Positions 1 through 9,221 are shown, counted from the first letter of the stretch. The stretch: 64,000 bases of DNA from Hymenobacter sediminis (GCF_003231285.1 NZ_QKNS01000003.1:522934-586933), one strand, 5' to 3'. Program-made: numbers and translations. The notes: a model not told the origin generated them from the letters alone.

Positions 1-314
1 TTGAGGTGGTGACCCATTTCGTGGGCCAGAATGCTGATGCCGGCCCAGTCGGTGCGGCCGGCCCGGTTTACCGCAGCCACAAACTGAGGGTTATACAGGA
101 GGTAGCGCTTGCCGCCATATACTACGGCGGCGGCGTTTTGTACTTCGGTGGTGGCGCGCAGTTCAAAGCGCGGCTTAAGCCCTACTACGTCCGTAATTTC
201 GCGTAGCACGTCGCGTTGCCCGGTTGAGGTTTGCGCTTGCAGCGAGCCGGTAAGTAGAAGCCACCCGGCAAGCACCAAGCCTGCGAAGCGGCGGAAGAAG
301 CGTGGGTGGTTCAT
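1..314 (-). CDS. Secreted zinc metalloprotease, N-terminal part (cut by window edge)
   Basis: Only the first 104 codons are inside the window. The protein begins MNHPRFFRRFAGLVLAGW, a basic stretch and hydrophobic core ending in SLQAQ, which is a good signal peptide. Close to the edge it reads ILAHEMGHHL, an HExxH zinc-binding motif of the gluzincin/metzincin type, so export of a zinc peptidase is likely. The preceding AAVVYGGKRYLLYNPQF fits the region before the active site in Bacteroidota proteases annotated only as metalloprotease. The start at 314 is the only ATG that puts the signal peptide at the N-terminus. It is divergent from the metzincin-like gene at 502, leaving a shared 187-base upstream region. 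The family cannot be settled without the rest. Confidence 0.8.
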   Translation of the reverse strand, partial: MNHPRFFRRFAGLVLAGWLLLTGSLQAQTSTGQRDVLREITDVVGLKPRFELRATTEVQNAAAVVYGGKRYLLYNPQFVAAVNRAGRTDWAGISILAHEMGHHL

Positions 315-501
315 GAAAAAATCCTGTTAGGTGTAAAGTCTGATTTACAATAACCTTGCCGGAAATATCAACCGAAGTCAACAAACTCAAGGCAAGTAAG
401 CAAAGGGTGAGCCCCTGTTTTTCTATCTTTACACCCTCACTGGGAACTTCCTGATGAGCGGACGGAAAAAGAGAGCAAGGGCAGAATAGCTACTGAGTTA
501 C

Positions 502-2589
502 ATGAAAAAAACACAATTAACCCGGAATAGGTTCGTCCGGGCGTGTGCTAGTGTGGGGCTGGTGCTGGCGGTTACGCTAGGCACAGCCGCCGCGCAAGAT
601 GCGTGCATGCTGGAGCCCTTGCCCCTAAGCCGCCGGGTGGCCGCTGCCACGCTGGTAGTGGAAGCCCGCGTAGCCGCAACCCGGAGCCAGAACGAGGGCC
701 CTCACATTGTTACGCTCAACGAGCTGGAAGTATTTAAAGTATTTCGGGGGGTGTTGCCTGCCGAAAAACTCACGTTAGTGACGGCCGGTGGCACGGTAGG
801 GTTGCGCCGGGAAGAGGTGACTAACTCCGCCAAACTAGCTGTAGGCCAGCAGGGTGTGTTTCTTCTGGAGCCTGACCCCAAGCACCCCGGCCACTACCGT
901 TTGTACGCAGGCCCCCAGGGCCTCATCAGCTACGACTTGGTGACGGCCACGGCGTCGGAGCCGTTTGCACGGTATGCTTCTATTGAGCAGGAATTGTATC
1001 AGGCGCTGGAAAGCCAAACGGGGCAAGCCTTGCGCCCCGTGCGAACCAACTCTCAACTGCAGGCCCGGCTGAGCCGGGCGGCCCGCCCCGCCGCTGCTCC
1101 CGTAATTAGTGAGCTGAGCCCGGCTACTATTACGGCCGGTACGGGCAGTGTTCTGACCATTACCGGCTCGGGCTTCGGGGCGGAGCAGGGCGGTGGTACT
1201 GTCAGCTTCCGGAACGCCGATAACGGTGGGCAGTCCTTCGTGTCGCCGCTTCCTGCGGATTATATCAGCTGGTCGGATACACAAATTAAAGTGCGGGTTC
1301 CTTCCGTGACCGTGGGTGACGCCGGTACCGCCGGATCGGGCCCCGTGCTGGTAACTAATGCTACCCGCGAGAGTAGCCTGAGCGCAGGTAATCTGCTGAT
1401 TAACTACGCGCTCATCAACCTTGATTACCAGGCGAGTGGCACTTCTCCGAGTATCGCCTACGGGGTAGCCCTGGCTGGCCCCGACAAGCAGGGGGGCTAC
1501 ACCCTGCAGTATAACGAGCGGTTTGCCGCTAACCTGCCCGCCAAAGCAGCCTTCGAGCGGGCCTTGCTTACCTGGCGCAATGGGGTAGGGGCCAACCGAA
1601 AAGCGGCGGCTGAAACCACTCCTATTAATGCTGACGATCAGCAGGATAATGTGAACGTGGTCAGCTTTGATGACGCCAGTGAGCTGCCTGCCGGTGTGTT
1701 GGGAGTAACCTACTCCTACTATACCGGCTGCAGTGACGGTCGCACGATTAATTGGGTGCTGGATGGTACCGATTACATCTTCGATGGAGAGCGGGACTGG
1801 CAGTTTACCACGGCTGACCCCACGGGCGAACAAACCGACTTTGAAACCGTAGCCCTACACGAGCAGGGGCATGGCATTCAGTTGGGGCATATTATTAAGC
1901 CCGGTGCCGTGATGCACTTCGCCGTTCGAGTCAATACAAAAAACCGCACCCTCAGCCCTGAAAGTGACGTAGCCGGCGGCCAGGCCGAAACTAACTTTAG
2001 CTTGGCGGCTGTCAATTGTGGCCTGGGAGCGTACGTGCCGCTGGCGCCGCTGCCCGTAACGCTGGTCAGCTTTGACGCCGAAGTCCGCCGCGAAGGCGTG
2101 CAGTTGCGCTGGCGCACAGCGGCGGAGCTGCAAAGCAGCTTTTTCACCGTAGAAGCCTCTGATGCTCCCGATGCTTCCGGCTGGACAGAGTTGACGCAGG
2201 TAGCCGCCGCGGGCACTACGGCTACTCCCCACAACTACACCTACCTCGATACCCATCCTCTCACGGGGCTGCGCTACTACCGCTTGCGGCAGCAGGATTT
2301 GGATGGCACGGTGCACTATTCTTCGGTAGCAACCGTAACGCCGCAGGCCGGAGCCAAACTGGTAGCGTATCCGAACCCGTTCACGGCGGAGTTACGGGTA
2401 GAACTGCCTGCCGCGCCCGCCGCCACCTTGCAATTGCTCGACCTGACGGGCCGCAACGTGTACTCCCAGCGGGTGCCTGCCGCGCAAACCTTCCTGACCT
2501 TTACGCCACCCGCCCTGCGGCCGGGCGTGTACGTGCTGGAGTGGCGCGGCAACGGACAGGTGCTGCGCACCCGATTGGTAAAGCAATAG
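502..2589 (+). CDS. Type IX-secreted metzincin-like protease with IPT/TIG domain
   Basis: 695 residues. A signal peptide (about 1-31, ending GTAAAQ) is followed by a region of unknown fold, an IPT/TIG-like immunoglobulin domain (about 195-300, PVISELSPATITAGTGSVLT with ITGSGFG), and a catalytic-looking domain around 330-510. There HEQGHGIQLGH (453-463) matches the metzincin consensus HExxHxxGxxH, and AVMHF a few residues later could be the Met-turn; matrixin-like proteases have the spacing HExxHxxxLGH. Residues about 620-695 look like a type IX secretion C-terminal sorting domain (VAYPNPF, then LLDLTGR, then RPGVYVLEW, ending TRLVKQ). Family knowledge says such proteins cross the outer membrane via PorSS and are anchored or released. 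Substrate unknown. A long bidirectional hairpin follows the stop. Confidence 0.85.
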   Translation: MKKTQLTRNRFVRACASVGLVLAVTLGTAAAQDACMLEPLPLSRRVAAATLVVEARVAATRSQNEGPHIVTLNELEVFKVFRGVLPAEKLTLVTAGGTVGLRREEVTNSAKLAVGQQGVFLLEPDPKHPGHYRLYAGPQGLISYDLVTATASEPFARYASIEQELYQALESQTGQALRPVRTNSQLQARLSRAARPAAAPVISELSPATITAGTGSVLTITGSGFGAEQGGGTVSFRNADNGGQSFVSPLPADYISWSDTQIKVRVPSVTVGDAGTAGSGPVLVTNATRESSLSAGNLLINYALINLDYQASGTSPSIAYGVALAGPDKQGGYTLQYNERFAANLPAKAAFERALLTWRNGVGANRKAAAETTPINADDQQDNVNVVSFDDASELPAGVLGVTYSYYTGCSDGRTINWVLDGTDYIFDGERDWQFTTADPTGEQTDFETVALHEQGHGIQLGHIIKPGAVMHFAVRVNTKNRTLSPESDVAGGQAETNFSLAAVNCGLGAYVPLAPLPVTLVSFDAEVRREGVQLRWRTAAELQSSFFTVEASDAPDASGWTELTQVAAAGTTATPHNYTYLDTHPLTGLRYYRLRQQDLDGTVHYSSVATVTPQAGAKLVAYPNPFTAELRVELPAAPAATLQLLDLTGRNVYSQRVPAAQTFLTFTPPALRPGVYVLEWRGNGQVLRTRLVKQ

Positions 2590-2595
2590 ATGACC

Positions 2596-2661
2596 CTACC
2601 CCCACAAAAAGGCGCAACCCTGGAAAGTATACTCCGGGGTTGCGCCTTTTTGTGGGGGTAG
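2596..2661. terminator. Long bidirectional hairpin terminator
   Basis: A perfect stem of about 25 bp starts CTACCCCCACAAAAAGGCGC and closes with its reverse complement, with a loop of about 15 bases. The A and T tracts lie inside the stem, so it can work in both directions. It lies between the convergent metzincin gene and the ABC exporter. Confidence 0.85.
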
Positions 2662-2674
2662 AAGCCCGCAGGCT

Positions 2675-4471
2675 CTAGGCGGTTACTTTTGCTTGAGCCG
2701 GGGCAATGGCCGACTGCGGCCGCTCCCCGATCTGCTGGCGCCACATGGCGTAGTAGAGGCCCCGCTGGGCCAGAAGTTCCTCGTGGCGGCCGGCCTCGGC
2801 AACATGACCACGCTCCAGTACAAAAATACGGTCGGCGTGCAGGATGGTGCTGAGGCGGTGAGCAATAAGAATGGTGATGTGCTGGCGAGAACCAGAAAGG
2901 TCGCGCACCGTCTGGCTGATTTCCTCTTCCGTGAGCGAGTCAAGGGCCGAAGTGGCTTCGTCGAATACCAGCAGGGTAGGGCGGCGCAGAAGAGCCCGCG
3001 CGATGCTCAGGCGTTGCTTTTCCCCGCCCGATACCTTCACGCCGCCTTCTCCAATAACTGTATCGAGGCCCAGCGGCGCGCGGGCCAGCAGGGTGTGCGC
3101 GGCCGCTTGGTGCAGGGCCTGAATGCACTGCTCGTCGGTGGCGTGAGGAGCTACAAAGCGCAGGTTTTCGCGGATGGTGCCGGCAAACAGCTGAGTGTCT
3201 TGGGTTACAAACCCAATTTGCTCGCGCAGTAAGTCCAGGTCTAGCTCGGGGCCGGGAATGCCGTTGTAGAGGATCTGACCGGTGGCAGGGGGGTAGAGGC
3301 CCACTAGCAGCTTTACCAGGGTCGTTTTGCCCGAGCCCGAAGGCCCCACGAAAGCAATAGTCTCGCCGAGCTTGGTCTGGAAGCTGATACCATCCAGAGC
3401 CGGGGCGCTGGCCGTGAGGTGCTGGAAGTGCACGTCCTGAAAGGTCAGGGTTTCTATTTTCTCAATCACCTTAGGGTGAGTGGGCTTTACTTCCTTGGGC
3501 GTATCCAGAATCTGCTGGTAGTTGGCCAGGGAAGCTTCCGTTTCGCGGTACACGTTGATGATGGTGCCCATTTCCTGCAGCGGCCCAAAAATGGCGAAGG
3601 AGTAGAAGAAGAACGTAATGAACTTGCCCGGCTCAATCACCTCCTGCACTACCAGAAACACCAGCATGAGCAGAATCACGTTGCGCATCAGGTTCACGAA
3701 GGTGCCCTGCACGAACGATAAGGAGCGTAGGTAGCGCACCTTTTTTAGCTCTAGCTTCAGGATTTTTTTGGTGGTAGCGTTCAGGCGCTGGGTTTCCTGC
3801 TGGGCTAGCCCTAGGCTCTTAATCAGCTCGATGTTACGCAGGCTTTCCGTGGTGGAGCCGGCCAGCGCCGTGGTTTCGGCCACAATGGTTTTTTGAATTG
3901 TTTTAATCCGCTTGCTCAGAAACAAGCTCAACGTAGCCAGCAGCGGAATCGTCAGGAAGTACACCACCGCAATGGGCCAGTACACGCTGATGGCGTACCA
4001 CGTCACGAACAGAATGGCCACCAAGGAAATAAACAGCACGTTCACGAAGCTCTGAATGAGCTTCTCCACGTCGGTGCGCACTTTCTGGAGCTTGCCCAGG
4101 GTTTCGCCAGAACGCTGGTCCTCAAACACCTGATAGGGTAACTCCAAGGAATGCTGCAACCCATCGGAGTATAGCTGCGCCCCTAGCCGCTGGGTAATAA
4201 CGTTGGTGTAGTAGTCCTGAAAATTCTTGGCAATGCGCGACACCATGGCTACGCCCAAGGCTTTCAGGACGAGCAGACCAGCCCCGCCCGTAAGAAACGC
4301 CCAGAACGTAGGATGCTGGCCGGTCTTTAGCTTAGGGGATACGTAACGGTCAATAATCTGCCCCAGGATATACGGGTCGAGTAGGGAGAAAATCTGGTTG
4401 ATGGCCGCCAGCAACAACGCCAACGCCAGCAGGCCCCAGTAGTTGCGCAGATAGCTGTAAAGAAGTTTCAT
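2675..4471 (-). CDS. ABC-type exporter half-transporter (MsbA/MdlB-like)
   Basis: About 598 residues: an N-terminal six-helix exporter domain (LLALALLLAAINQIF as first helix) and a C-terminal ATPase. Walker A GPSGSGKT lies near 375-382, the signature SGGEKQR near 480, and Walker B LLVFDEATSALD near 500, followed by an H-loop histidine (IAHRLS). Such homodimeric exporters move lipids, peptides or drugs outward; the substrate cannot be read from sequence. An upstream ATG at 4636 would add 55 residues unlike the family, and a -7 box (TAGGTTTG, 4505-4512) lies just before 4471, so 4471 is preferred. The MFS exporter gene lies upstream on the same strand, but 227 bases and a promoter separate them. 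Confidence 0.9.
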   Translation of the reverse strand: MKLLYSYLRNYWGLLALALLLAAINQIFSLLDPYILGQIIDRYVSPKLKTGQHPTFWAFLTGGAGLLVLKALGVAMVSRIAKNFQDYYTNVITQRLGAQLYSDGLQHSLELPYQVFEDQRSGETLGKLQKVRTDVEKLIQSFVNVLFISLVAILFVTWYAISVYWPIAVVYFLTIPLLATLSLFLSKRIKTIQKTIVAETTALAGSTTESLRNIELIKSLGLAQQETQRLNATTKKILKLELKKVRYLRSLSFVQGTFVNLMRNVILLMLVFLVVQEVIEPGKFITFFFYSFAIFGPLQEMGTIINVYRETEASLANYQQILDTPKEVKPTHPKVIEKIETLTFQDVHFQHLTASAPALDGISFQTKLGETIAFVGPSGSGKTTLVKLLVGLYPPATGQILYNGIPGPELDLDLLREQIGFVTQDTQLFAGTIRENLRFVAPHATDEQCIQALHQAAAHTLLARAPLGLDTVIGEGGVKVSGGEKQRLSIARALLRRPTLLVFDEATSALDSLTEEEISQTVRDLSGSRQHITILIAHRLSTILHADRIFVLERGHVAEAGRHEELLAQRGLYYAMWRQQIGERPQSAIAPAQAKVTA

Positions 4472-4504
4472 TGAGAGAAAAAGAGGGGAGACAGATAAGA
4501 AGTG

Positions 4505-4512
4505 CAAACCTA
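4505..4512 (-). promoter_or_regulatory. Bacteroidota -7 box for the ABC exporter
   Basis: The minus strand reads TAGGTTTG, an exact match to TAnnTTTG, 34 bases before the chosen ATG at 4471. No TTG is seen at the usual spacing. It supports the shorter start. Confidence 0.5.
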
Positions 4513-4698
4513 CCCGGAAGGTTTGAACTTTGCTTTGCCGCCGACAGTCCAGTTTGGCACAGGAGCCTTTTTGCCAGTTGACATGGCTGGCGTTTACGGC
4601 CGCAGAGGGGGTAGGCGGCGCAAGAGGCACGGCCATCCATCAGTCAGACCCCTCCAGCGTTGGATCAGGGCATACTACTAGCCTCGCACTACAAGAAA

Positions 4699-6402
4699 CT
4701 ATGCCGTAGCCTCACCAGCGGTGCTGGCTACCAGGCGGGTGCTGCCAGGCACCATCACGGGTGGGGTAGCAGTAGGGCGGTAGTGCTGAGATAGTAGGTG
4801 AGTAGTGCTGGGTGGCTCAGGGCCCTGATGCAGAGCCAAAATCTGGGTTTTCAATTCTGCCTCGTCACGGCTCACGCCCCGATCGTGCTGCTGGGCGTGC
4901 TCCTCCCACGATTCCGTCATGAAATACTCTACCATCCGGGTTGGGTCGGCCAGATCGGCATATAGGCCCCAGCCAATGGCCCCTTCCCGGCGCCGAATGC
5001 GGGCTAGCTGCTCCATCAGATAGGTGAAGGTGGGTCGGTCGGGGAGGGCCACACGGTAGGTAGTAGTAATGATAACCGGGCCATCTTCCGGGTCGGGCTC
5101 CTCGGCCAGAATGGGCTCGGGGCGGGGCCGAGCGGGCGTGTGGTCGAGGCTTTCGGGAGAGTTGCGCAGCGAGAACCGCAGAGCTAGCAGCATCGTTAGG
5201 CCCAGCCAGCTAGCGGCTCCGGCCAAGGTGAGGGGTAGGCCCACGCGCTCTGCCACAGTGCCCCATACCACGCTGCCCAGAGCCATGCCGCCCTGAATGG
5301 TGAGTAGATACAGGCTGATGGTGCGGGCCTGCACCCAACGCGGCACCACCGTCTGTACCCCCACACTAAACGAGTTCAGCACCAGCATCCAGGCCATGCC
5401 TACCAAAGTCAGGAGCCCATACAGCAGCCAGTGGTTATTGGCGTAGCCCAGTCCTAGTAAGCTCACGGCAAAGGCCCCGGTCGCCAGCGTCACGCGCCAG
5501 TCGATGCTGAGGCGGCGGTTGAGGCGGGGCAGGATGAACGCCGCAATAACGGCCCCCAGCCCCATGCAGGAGAGCAGCAAGGAGTAGAAGGAAGTAGGCT
5601 CGTGAAGGCGGCGCGCTACCACGGCCGGCATCAGGGCAAACAAGGCGCTGGCTCCAAAGGTGAAGCACACCCCCCGGACCAAAATGTGCTGCACGGCTGG
5701 GGCAAAACGCGCGTAGCGGATGCCACCCCGAATGGCCGCTACCAGCCGTTCCGTGGCCAGGGCAGAGGTAGCCTGAGGTTCGCGCTTCCAGCTGTACACC
5801 ATGTAAATAGTAGCCAGAAACGACAACCCATTCAGTAGAAAGGCCGCACCGGCCGAGAAGTAGCCGATAACCAACCCGCCCAGAGCCGGACCAAACGCAC
5901 GGGCCAGATTGAAGCTCACGCTGTTGAGAGCAATGGCCTGGGGTAGTTCTTGGCGAGGCACCAGTTCCGGCGTCACGGTTTGCCAAACGGGGTTGTTCAG
6001 AGCCCCGCCCAGGCCCAGCAGAAACGTGAGGGTAAGGAGCAGCCAAGGGTTGTTCAGCCCCATCAGCGTTACGGTGGCCAGGAGTAGCGCCACCACCGCC
6101 ATCCAGGTTTGGGTAGCCAGCAGCATTTTGCGGCGGTCCACCAAGTCGGCCAGAGCTCCGGCGGGCAGGCTGAGTAGAAAGACAGGCAGCGCCGAGGCTG
6201 TTTGGAGCAGTGCCACCAGCACCGGCGAGGTGGTCAGCTCCGTCATCAGCCCCACCGCCCCCACGTTCTGCATCCATGTCCCGATGTTCGACACGAAAGA
6301 CGCAATCCACAGCATCCGAAAAAATGGGATTTTCAGGGGCGTGAAAGGCGAGGTGGACGGAGCAGGATTAGTAGGAACAGTGATGGGAGCTGAAGCAGAC
6401 AT
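4699..6402 (-). CDS. MFS exporter of the enterobactin-exporter-like (MFS_3) family
   Basis: 567 residues. The N-terminus PLKIPFFRMLWIASFVSNIG and GTWMQNVGAVGLM are typical of MFS_3/EntS-like transporters, followed by about twelve hydrophobic helices up to residue 415 or so, with the A-motif-like LADLVDRRK after helix 2. The C-terminal 150 residues (ITTTYRVALPDRPTFTYLME, then FMTESWEEHAQQHDR) form a soluble domain resembling a dimeric alpha/beta-barrel monooxygenase fold, which is a known accompaniment in this family. Proton-driven export of siderophores or drugs is the usual role, and the substrate is not visible here. The gene upstream (6714-8870) is separated by a hairpin, so this is probably its own transcript. 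Confidence 0.85.
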   Translation of the reverse strand: MSASAPITVPTNPAPSTSPFTPLKIPFFRMLWIASFVSNIGTWMQNVGAVGLMTELTTSPVLVALLQTASALPVFLLSLPAGALADLVDRRKMLLATQTWMAVVALLLATVTLMGLNNPWLLLTLTFLLGLGGALNNPVWQTVTPELVPRQELPQAIALNSVSFNLARAFGPALGGLVIGYFSAGAAFLLNGLSFLATIYMVYSWKREPQATSALATERLVAAIRGGIRYARFAPAVQHILVRGVCFTFGASALFALMPAVVARRLHEPTSFYSLLLSCMGLGAVIAAFILPRLNRRLSIDWRVTLATGAFAVSLLGLGYANNHWLLYGLLTLVGMAWMLVLNSFSVGVQTVVPRWVQARTISLYLLTIQGGMALGSVVWGTVAERVGLPLTLAGAASWLGLTMLLALRFSLRNSPESLDHTPARPRPEPILAEEPDPEDGPVIITTTYRVALPDRPTFTYLMEQLARIRRREGAIGWGLYADLADPTRMVEYFMTESWEEHAQQHDRGVSRDEAELKTQILALHQGPEPPSTTHLLSQHYRPTATPPVMVPGSTRLVASTAGEATA

Positions 6403-6713
6403 ATCCCCACTACGTGGAAGTGAAATGGAGAGATAGTGAAAAGGTGAGTTTGCTGTTCAACCTGACCCCGAGAGGTGGCGTGGAAGGTCCGCCCATCAAT
6501 AAAAAGCTCCGACATATAGATGTTCAAAGCCCCAGCGGAGCGGCACCGCTGAATGCAGAGGTGCCACCCCGCTGGGGCTTTTCGCGGTTGAGAGGGGGTA
6601 GGCATTCTACCGCTAGAGCTTAACGCTATTGGCGTTTTGGGTTTCTACCAGTAGCTATCCTCTCTGGGTTGCTCATTGAAGCGTATTGGACATCAACCTT
6701 TCGATTTCACCAC
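6403..6713. other. Intergenic region with repeat arm and hairpin
   Basis: 311 bases without a convincing gene. It holds a GTGAAA-type repeat tract at about 6417-6458, which shares the 16-mer GGTGAGTTTGCTGTTC with 17094-17109, and the hairpin at 6526-6582. The rest shows nothing recognisable. Confidence 0.6.
6526..6582 (-). terminator. Hairpin terminator after the 6714-8870 gene
   Basis: AAAGCCCCAGCGG pairs with CCGCTGGGGCTTTT, and inner GGCACC pairs with GGTGCC. On the minus strand it follows the stop at 6714. Confidence 0.65.
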
Positions 6714-8870
6714 TTACAGTCGGATTCCAATACCAGGCCCAAACAGGAAGAAAGCAGAGCGTTTGTTCATAAGGTAGCCGCCACCTATGTAGAGCGGGAA
6801 GGTAAGTTTAGCGTCAGAGCGGGTCGGATATACGGAGCCTAGCACCACAATACCCAGGTCACGATTCACATTAGCATCCTGGCTAAGGTTGAATGCATTT
6901 AGTGCCACAAAGCCAGCCCCCACTTTGTAAGGCCGTAGTTTGTTGATCTTGGTGGGGTGATAGAAGCTCAACTGAGCCAGCGTAGCCAAGGAAATACCCC
7001 CAAACGAAGTAAAGCTAGATTCTCCTTTGTACTTCGTAAGCAAGCCACCTGGAAAGCTGATGTCAATATCAAACTTTACGCGGCGCTGCAGTACCAGTTC
7101 CAACTTCTGCGTGAAGCCCGGCTCTTGATATTGAGCTTGGTTATGGCGTACAGTAATGATAATCGTGCTCCAGTCATCAAGCGAATAAGTTTTACGGGCT
7201 GAGAGCAAATTATTGAGGCTGATGTTTCCTACTTGACATTGTTTATCCTGATAGAAAGCAGCCCTCACTGAGCTTTCGTCGGGGCATATTATCACATTAT
7301 CGACGGTGCGCATCTCAATCAGTTCACCTTTGGCGTTTTGGGTCCGGATGTCAAAGGATAAGTATTGCTTACCGTAGAGCTGCTTATCTGAATCGATACC
7401 GGCCGTGTTAAAACTGAATACCACGTCGCTCACGGTACGATCGTACAGCACCGGTCCGTTCAGGCGGGTAATGGGACGAGGAGCTTCACCGAAGGTTACG
7501 CCCACAAAATCGAGCGGGTGAGGACGCTGAAACTCCCGTACCGCCAGAGCGTGTCCAGTAGGCTGGCCCGAGTTGAAGATGGTGATACGCTTCTTGTCAA
7601 TCGTCACCGGAATCTGCACACGGTACACCACAGCCGATTCAGAACGGATGCTGGAGTCGGAGGGAATGATCTGCACATCCTCAAAGTGAAAGCGGGCCCG
7701 CGTCAGAGATTCTCCTTCCAGGCGCACATCCACGGTTTCGCCCGGGTTCACGTTGGTGTTCGTGGTCCAGTCACCGCCCCGGTGGCGCACACTCACAGCG
7801 CTGATGGCGGTTTTGGGCGAGATGTTGAAGTTGGTAACGTACTTGGCCTGGTCGTTTTCCTTGATGTAAAGGTAGCTCTCGGTCTGTCGGTGGGTGTTGT
7901 ATACCCGCAGCCAGCACAGCACCCGGTCGTTGGTGAGGTACTGACGAGTAAACAGTTCGGCAATTAGGGCACCACCGGCCTCTTCCTGGTCCTCAATGCG
8001 GTAGGTGCGCTTTAGGTCGAAGGTGCGGCCATTATCCAGAATGAGCTCCACGCCCCGGCGGCGCGAGGCTTCGTCCAGGGTTATTTCCTTTTTATCAACG
8101 CTCAGGAAGCGCAGGCGCGAGGCCTTTACCGTAAATTCCTGGCGGATGGGGGGTAGGGAGTAGGTGACGCGGCGGTTGTTATCGGTCAGGAAAGGGCGCT
8201 CGGTTTGGGGGCGCAGCGTTAGTTGGCGCGTGCCTAAGGCATTGGGCAGTACGTGCAGGCGAAGCACGCCTTTTTCCTGCTCAATGCGGTAGTCAATGTC
8301 CTGCCCGCGGGTCCATTCCGGCGTGACGCGAATATTTTTGGGGTTGTTGCTGATCAGGTCAAACACTTTTTCCTCGCCCACGAAAAGCTCCGTATCCGAG
8401 GGACGGAACTCCAGCAAAGTACGTGTGACGGGCAGCAGCTTTACGGTTTGAGTCAGCGGAGGGCGGCCGACGGAGTCGGTTGCTTGGCGGAAGGTTAAGC
8501 TCAGAAACTTGTTGCCGCCTAAATCCTTAAACCGCAGCTTAGCCCGATAGTAGCTCCCGCCATCTACGGCCGTCAGGGAGTCAATCAGGGTGAAATCGGC
8601 GGAGCGCTGCAGGCGCAGGCTGCGGGCAGCTGCTTCCGGGTACACCAGCAACTCGGCCGTTTCGTCGTCTTGGCGGTAGGTAAAGTACAAATGGGGCTCA
8701 CCCTGTACGGCCACCGTGTTGCGGCTGAGGCTGTAGCGGGTAGTATCAGTGCGCAGGCTCAGGTCGCGCACGAGAGGTTGCTGGGCATGAGCAGTTAGGC
8801 CACAGAGTAGTAGCAGCAGGACCAGGCCCCACGCGCCCGGTAGCCTGCGGAACCCGGAGAAGTTCAACAC
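6714..8870 (-). CDS. Large secreted protein of unknown function
   Basis: About 718 residues from a GTG at 8870 (a TTG at 8867 is equally possible); no ATG lies near the signal peptide. The N-terminus NFSGFRRLPGAWGLVLLLLL ending TAHAQ is a clear signal peptide. The ATG at 8999 would put 43 untypical residues before it, and a TACCTTTG -7 box at 8915-8922 lies inside that extension, so the longer frame is rejected. The body looks beta-rich with repeated immunoglobulin-like strands. The C-terminal 90 residues (GGISLATLAQLSFY, LGIVVLGSVYP, FPLYIGGGYLM, AFFLFGPGIGIRL) alternate like membrane beta-strands and end in an aromatic/hydrophobic residue pattern, suggesting an outer-membrane or periplasmic position. 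I do not recognise the family. Confidence 0.7.
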   Translation of the reverse strand: MLNFSGFRRLPGAWGLVLLLLLCGLTAHAQQPLVRDLSLRTDTTRYSLSRNTVAVQGEPHLYFTYRQDDETAELLVYPEAAARSLRLQRSADFTLIDSLTAVDGGSYYRAKLRFKDLGGNKFLSLTFRQATDSVGRPPLTQTVKLLPVTRTLLEFRPSDTELFVGEEKVFDLISNNPKNIRVTPEWTRGQDIDYRIEQEKGVLRLHVLPNALGTRQLTLRPQTERPFLTDNNRRVTYSLPPIRQEFTVKASRLRFLSVDKKEITLDEASRRRGVELILDNGRTFDLKRTYRIEDQEEAGGALIAELFTRQYLTNDRVLCWLRVYNTHRQTESYLYIKENDQAKYVTNFNISPKTAISAVSVRHRGGDWTTNTNVNPGETVDVRLEGESLTRARFHFEDVQIIPSDSSIRSESAVVYRVQIPVTIDKKRITIFNSGQPTGHALAVREFQRPHPLDFVGVTFGEAPRPITRLNGPVLYDRTVSDVVFSFNTAGIDSDKQLYGKQYLSFDIRTQNAKGELIEMRTVDNVIICPDESSVRAAFYQDKQCQVGNISLNNLLSARKTYSLDDWSTIIITVRHNQAQYQEPGFTQKLELVLQRRVKFDIDISFPGGLLTKYKGESSFTSFGGISLATLAQLSFYHPTKINKLRPYKVGAGFVALNAFNLSQDANVNRDLGIVVLGSVYPTRSDAKLTFPLYIGGGYLMNKRSAFFLFGPGIGIRL

Positions 8871-8914
8871 GGCAATCAAATGGAAAAGCAGCTCCCGACC
8901 CACCGAAAGCTGTG

Positions 8915-8922
8915 CAAAGGTA
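8915..8922 (-). promoter_or_regulatory. -7 box for the 6714-8870 gene
   Basis: The minus strand reads TACCTTTG, a full match to TAnnTTTG, about 45 bases before the proposed GTG/TTG start. No well-spaced TTG is seen. Confidence 0.5.
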
Positions 8923-9000
8923 GGATTCTGGCAAGGGCGGTGGCACTTCCGGCCGCTGAAATTTTCAGCATTTCCTACCTCCCGGCTGCATTGTCGCAAA

Positions 9001-9040
9001 ACAAAAAAGGCCTTCCGCGAGAAGCAGAAGGCCTTTTTGT
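9001..9040 (-). terminator. Terminator of the first tRNA-Glu
   Basis: ACAAAAAAGGCCTTC pairs with GAAGGCCTTTTTGT across an 11-base loop, directly at the 3' end of the tRNA on the minus strand. Confidence 0.8.
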
Positions 9041-9111
9041 AGTCCGTAGGGGAATCGAACCCCTGTTGGCAGAATGAAAATCTGCAGTCCTAACCCCTAG
9101 ACGAACGGACC
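9040..9111 (-). tRNA. tRNA-Glu (anticodon UUC), copy 1
   Basis: The minus strand gives a 72-base cloverleaf. The acceptor GGTCCGT pairs with ACGGACT, with a G-U at position 1-72. The D arm is GTCTAGGGGTTAGGAC. The anticodon stem GCAGA/TCTGC has loop TTTTCAT, so anticodon TTC. The T arm AGGGG-TTCGATT-CCCCT is canonical, with discriminator A and no encoded CCA. It is identical to the copy at 14561-14632. Confidence 0.97.
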
Positions 9112-9144
9112 AGATTACCAGAGCGTTTTTCCGTTTTGGTGGTG

Positions 9145-9174
9145 CAAAGATACAAGGCGAAGAGTTCAACGCAA
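9145..9174 (-). promoter_or_regulatory. Promoter of tRNA-Glu copy 1
   Basis: The minus strand reads TTG, 19 bases, then TATCTTTG, matching the Bacteroidota consensus TTG-N17-23-TAnnTTTG, 34 bases upstream of the tRNA. The second tRNA-Glu has the same elements at the same spacing. Confidence 0.8.
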
Positions 9175-9221
9175 TACCTGGTCAGGAAAATTTCTTTCAA
9201 ATAAAGCTAACTAGGCCAATG

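Noticed and set aside
835..1833. Long antisense frame (332 codons) within the metzincin-like gene
   Set aside because: Its translation is low in recognisable motifs and it lies fully inside a gene with clear domains; such frames are common in GC-rich DNA.
4472..4636. 55-residue N-terminal extension of the ABC exporter
   Set aside because: It runs over a -7 box, and the family begins at the transmembrane domain.
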